Below are positions 4,101 through 5,009 of a stretch of 5,009 nt of DNA, in pieces. Under the pieces are notes generated by a model. That model saw nothing but the letters and a program-made list of their open reading frames with translations. It was not told the DNA's origin and searched no databases. Numbering within the stretch: the stretch's first letter is position 1; the number at the start of each line of letters is the position of its first letter. The translations under genes were made by a program, and so were the position numbers. The DNA comes from Thermoleophilia bacterium (GTDB lineage: Bacteria; Actinomycetota; Thermoleophilia; Gaiellales; SKUG01), in NCBI GenBank assembly GCA_020438525.1, contig JAGQUL010000322.1, positions 1 through 5,009 of the forward strand, in the 5' to 3' direction.

Positions 4101-5009
4101 TCAGGCGCGTCGACCGACGACCACGATCGCATCGAGCTCGTCGTCGCGCCGCTCGCTCGCTGCCAGCCCGCCGCGCTCGATCGCCTCGCTCGCCGACGCG
4201 AGCTGGTGCCCGGCAACCTCGAACAGCACCACGCCGCCGCGGGTGAGCCAGCCTCCTGCATCGGCCGCGACGCGACGCAGCACGTCGAGCCCGTCGTCGC
4301 CGCCATCGAGCGCCAGCCGCGGCTCGTGCTCGCGAGCCTGTGCGGGCAGCGTCGCCAGATCACCCGACGCGACGTACGGCACGTTGGCAAGCAGCACGTC
4401 CACGCCACCGCGAAGGTCGGCAGGCAGCGCGTCCAGCAGGTCGCCACGCCACACCCGCCCACCGCGCGCATCGACGTTCTGCCGCGCGCACGCACATGCG
4501 GCCGGATCGAGATCGGCCGCATGCAGCTCGATCGGAGCGCCCGCGAGGTCCGCCACGCACGCACCGAGCGCACCGCTCCCGCAGCACAGGTCGACGACGA
4601 CCGCGCCATCTCGCCGGGCGAGGTGCTCCACCGCGACCGTGACCAGCAGCTCGCTGCGAACGCGCGGCACGAACACGCCCGGCTCGACCGCGTAGCGCCT
4701 GCCGTGCAGCTCGGCGAACCCGACCACGTGCTCGAGCGGCTCGCCGGCGCAGCGTCGCGCGGTCAGCCGCGCGAGCAGGTCGTCGTCCCCCGCCGCGGCG
4801 TCGAGCAGCAGCTCCGCCTCCGCCTCGGCGAACACGCAGCCGCTCGCGCGCAGCTCGCGCGCCACGTCGAATCCGGAGAGCTCGCCGGGCATCCGCAGGT
4901 CGAGCAGCACCACGTCGGGCAGCTCGGCGCGCACGAGTGCGAGCCCGCTCGCGCCGTCGCTGGCGTCGAGCACGACGTGGTCGCGTCGCTCGAGCACGCG
5001 TCGCATCAT
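4101..5009 (-). CDS. Receiver-domain fragment fused to PrmC/HemK-related N5-glutamine methyltransferase (5' end outside window)
   Basis: Read from the window edge, residues 1-56 are a CheY-like receiver from helix 1 to helix 3: ASDGASGLAL, then PDVVLLDLRMPG with the phospho-Asp at residue 37. The leading MM is probably internal, because the family's first strand and acidic pair would lie beyond 5009. The conserved Thr/Ser and Lys strands after helix 3 are absent. From about residue 49 a PrmC-related SAM methyltransferase follows: LRASGCVFAE, GEPLEHVVGF, PGVFVPR, the SAM loop VDLCCGSGALG (139-149), the acidic DLDP (166-169) and the NVPY active-site motif (209-212) in place of PrmC's NPPY. About 254 residues remain, full length for the actinobacterial PrmC-related family, so the enzyme half looks complete. 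Such enzymes methylate a glutamine side chain, as PrmC does in release factors; the substrate here is unknown. No good ribosome binding site precedes an internal start. A true fusion, a recombination scar or a misassembly would all fit. Confidence 0.85.
   Translation of the reverse strand: MMRRVLERRDHVVLDASDGASGLALVRAELPDVVLLDLRMPGELSGFDVARELRASGCVFAEAEAELLLDAAAGDDDLLARLTARRCAGEPLEHVVGFAELHGRRYAVEPGVFVPRVRSELLVTVAVEHLARRDGAVVVDLCCGSGALGACVADLAGAPIELHAADLDPAACACARQNVDARGGRVWRGDLLDALPADLRGGVDVLLANVPYVASGDLATLPAQAREHEPRLALDGGDDGLDVLRRVAADAGGWLTRGGVVLFEVAGHQLASASEAIERGGLAASERRDDELDAIVVVGRRA

Noticed and set aside
3536..4609. Long minus-strand frame crossing the histidine-kinase-like gene and the end of the methyltransferase gene
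   Set aside because: Ser/Arg/Ala-rich translation without motifs, spanning the junction of two recognisable genes on opposite strands.
4841..4892. Separate methyltransferase start at the internal ATG (RMPG Met40) or GTG (Val49)
   Set aside because: No Shine-Dalgarno or TANCAT element precedes either, and the receiver reading continues in the same frame through both. It cannot be excluded, but it would still leave the receiver truncated.

Overview
The window is uniformly GC-rich DNA with dense, short-spaced genes and no insertion sequence, integrase, tRNA, rRNA or CRISPR array that I can see. NucS, a PrmC-related methyltransferase carrying NVPY, a pseudokinase with an MviN-like plan, a GDHRDNSADGR-type signal peptidase and leaderless-looking promoters together point to an actinobacterium. 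The class Thermoleophilia (Solirubrobacterales relatives) is my best guess, from pattern memory rather than a database search.

Layout. Positions 1-52 hold no supportable gene. A strong intrinsic terminator (53-90) closes an unseen upstream plus-strand transcript. Next comes lepB (signal peptidase I, 144-929), overlapped by 8 bases by a membrane-anchored pseudokinase with an extracellular discoidin/NPCBM-like domain (922-2556). After 70 bases rich in overlapping inverted repeats comes nucS (2627-3292), the non-canonical mismatch-repair endonuclease. A small minus-strand membrane protein (3289-3504) converges on nucS, and the two share a CTAG for their stop codons. A 137-base divergent region leads to a small plus-strand histidine-kinase-like protein (3642-4097). 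This has an HDLRNQ phosphoacceptor box but a degenerate, truncated ATPase half. It converges, with a 3-base gap, on a minus-strand gene (4101 to the window edge) that joins half of a CheY-like receiver to a full-length PrmC/HemK-related glutamine methyltransferase.

Three plus-strand genes (lepB, nucS, the histidine-kinase-like gene) each carry TANCAT exactly eight bases before their ATG and no Shine-Dalgarno sequence. This is the arrangement expected for leaderless transcripts. The small minus-strand gene instead has a clear GGAGG.

How the genes may work together. lepB and the pseudokinase look like one translationally coupled envelope unit (secretion plus cell-wall or surface sensing). nucS is a stand-alone repair gene. 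The most unusual part is the right end: a phosphotransferase-like DHp protein facing a receiver-methyltransferase chimera. It may be a reduced phosphorelay tied to protein methylation, a decayed two-component system, or an assembly or recombination join. The sequence alone cannot decide between these.
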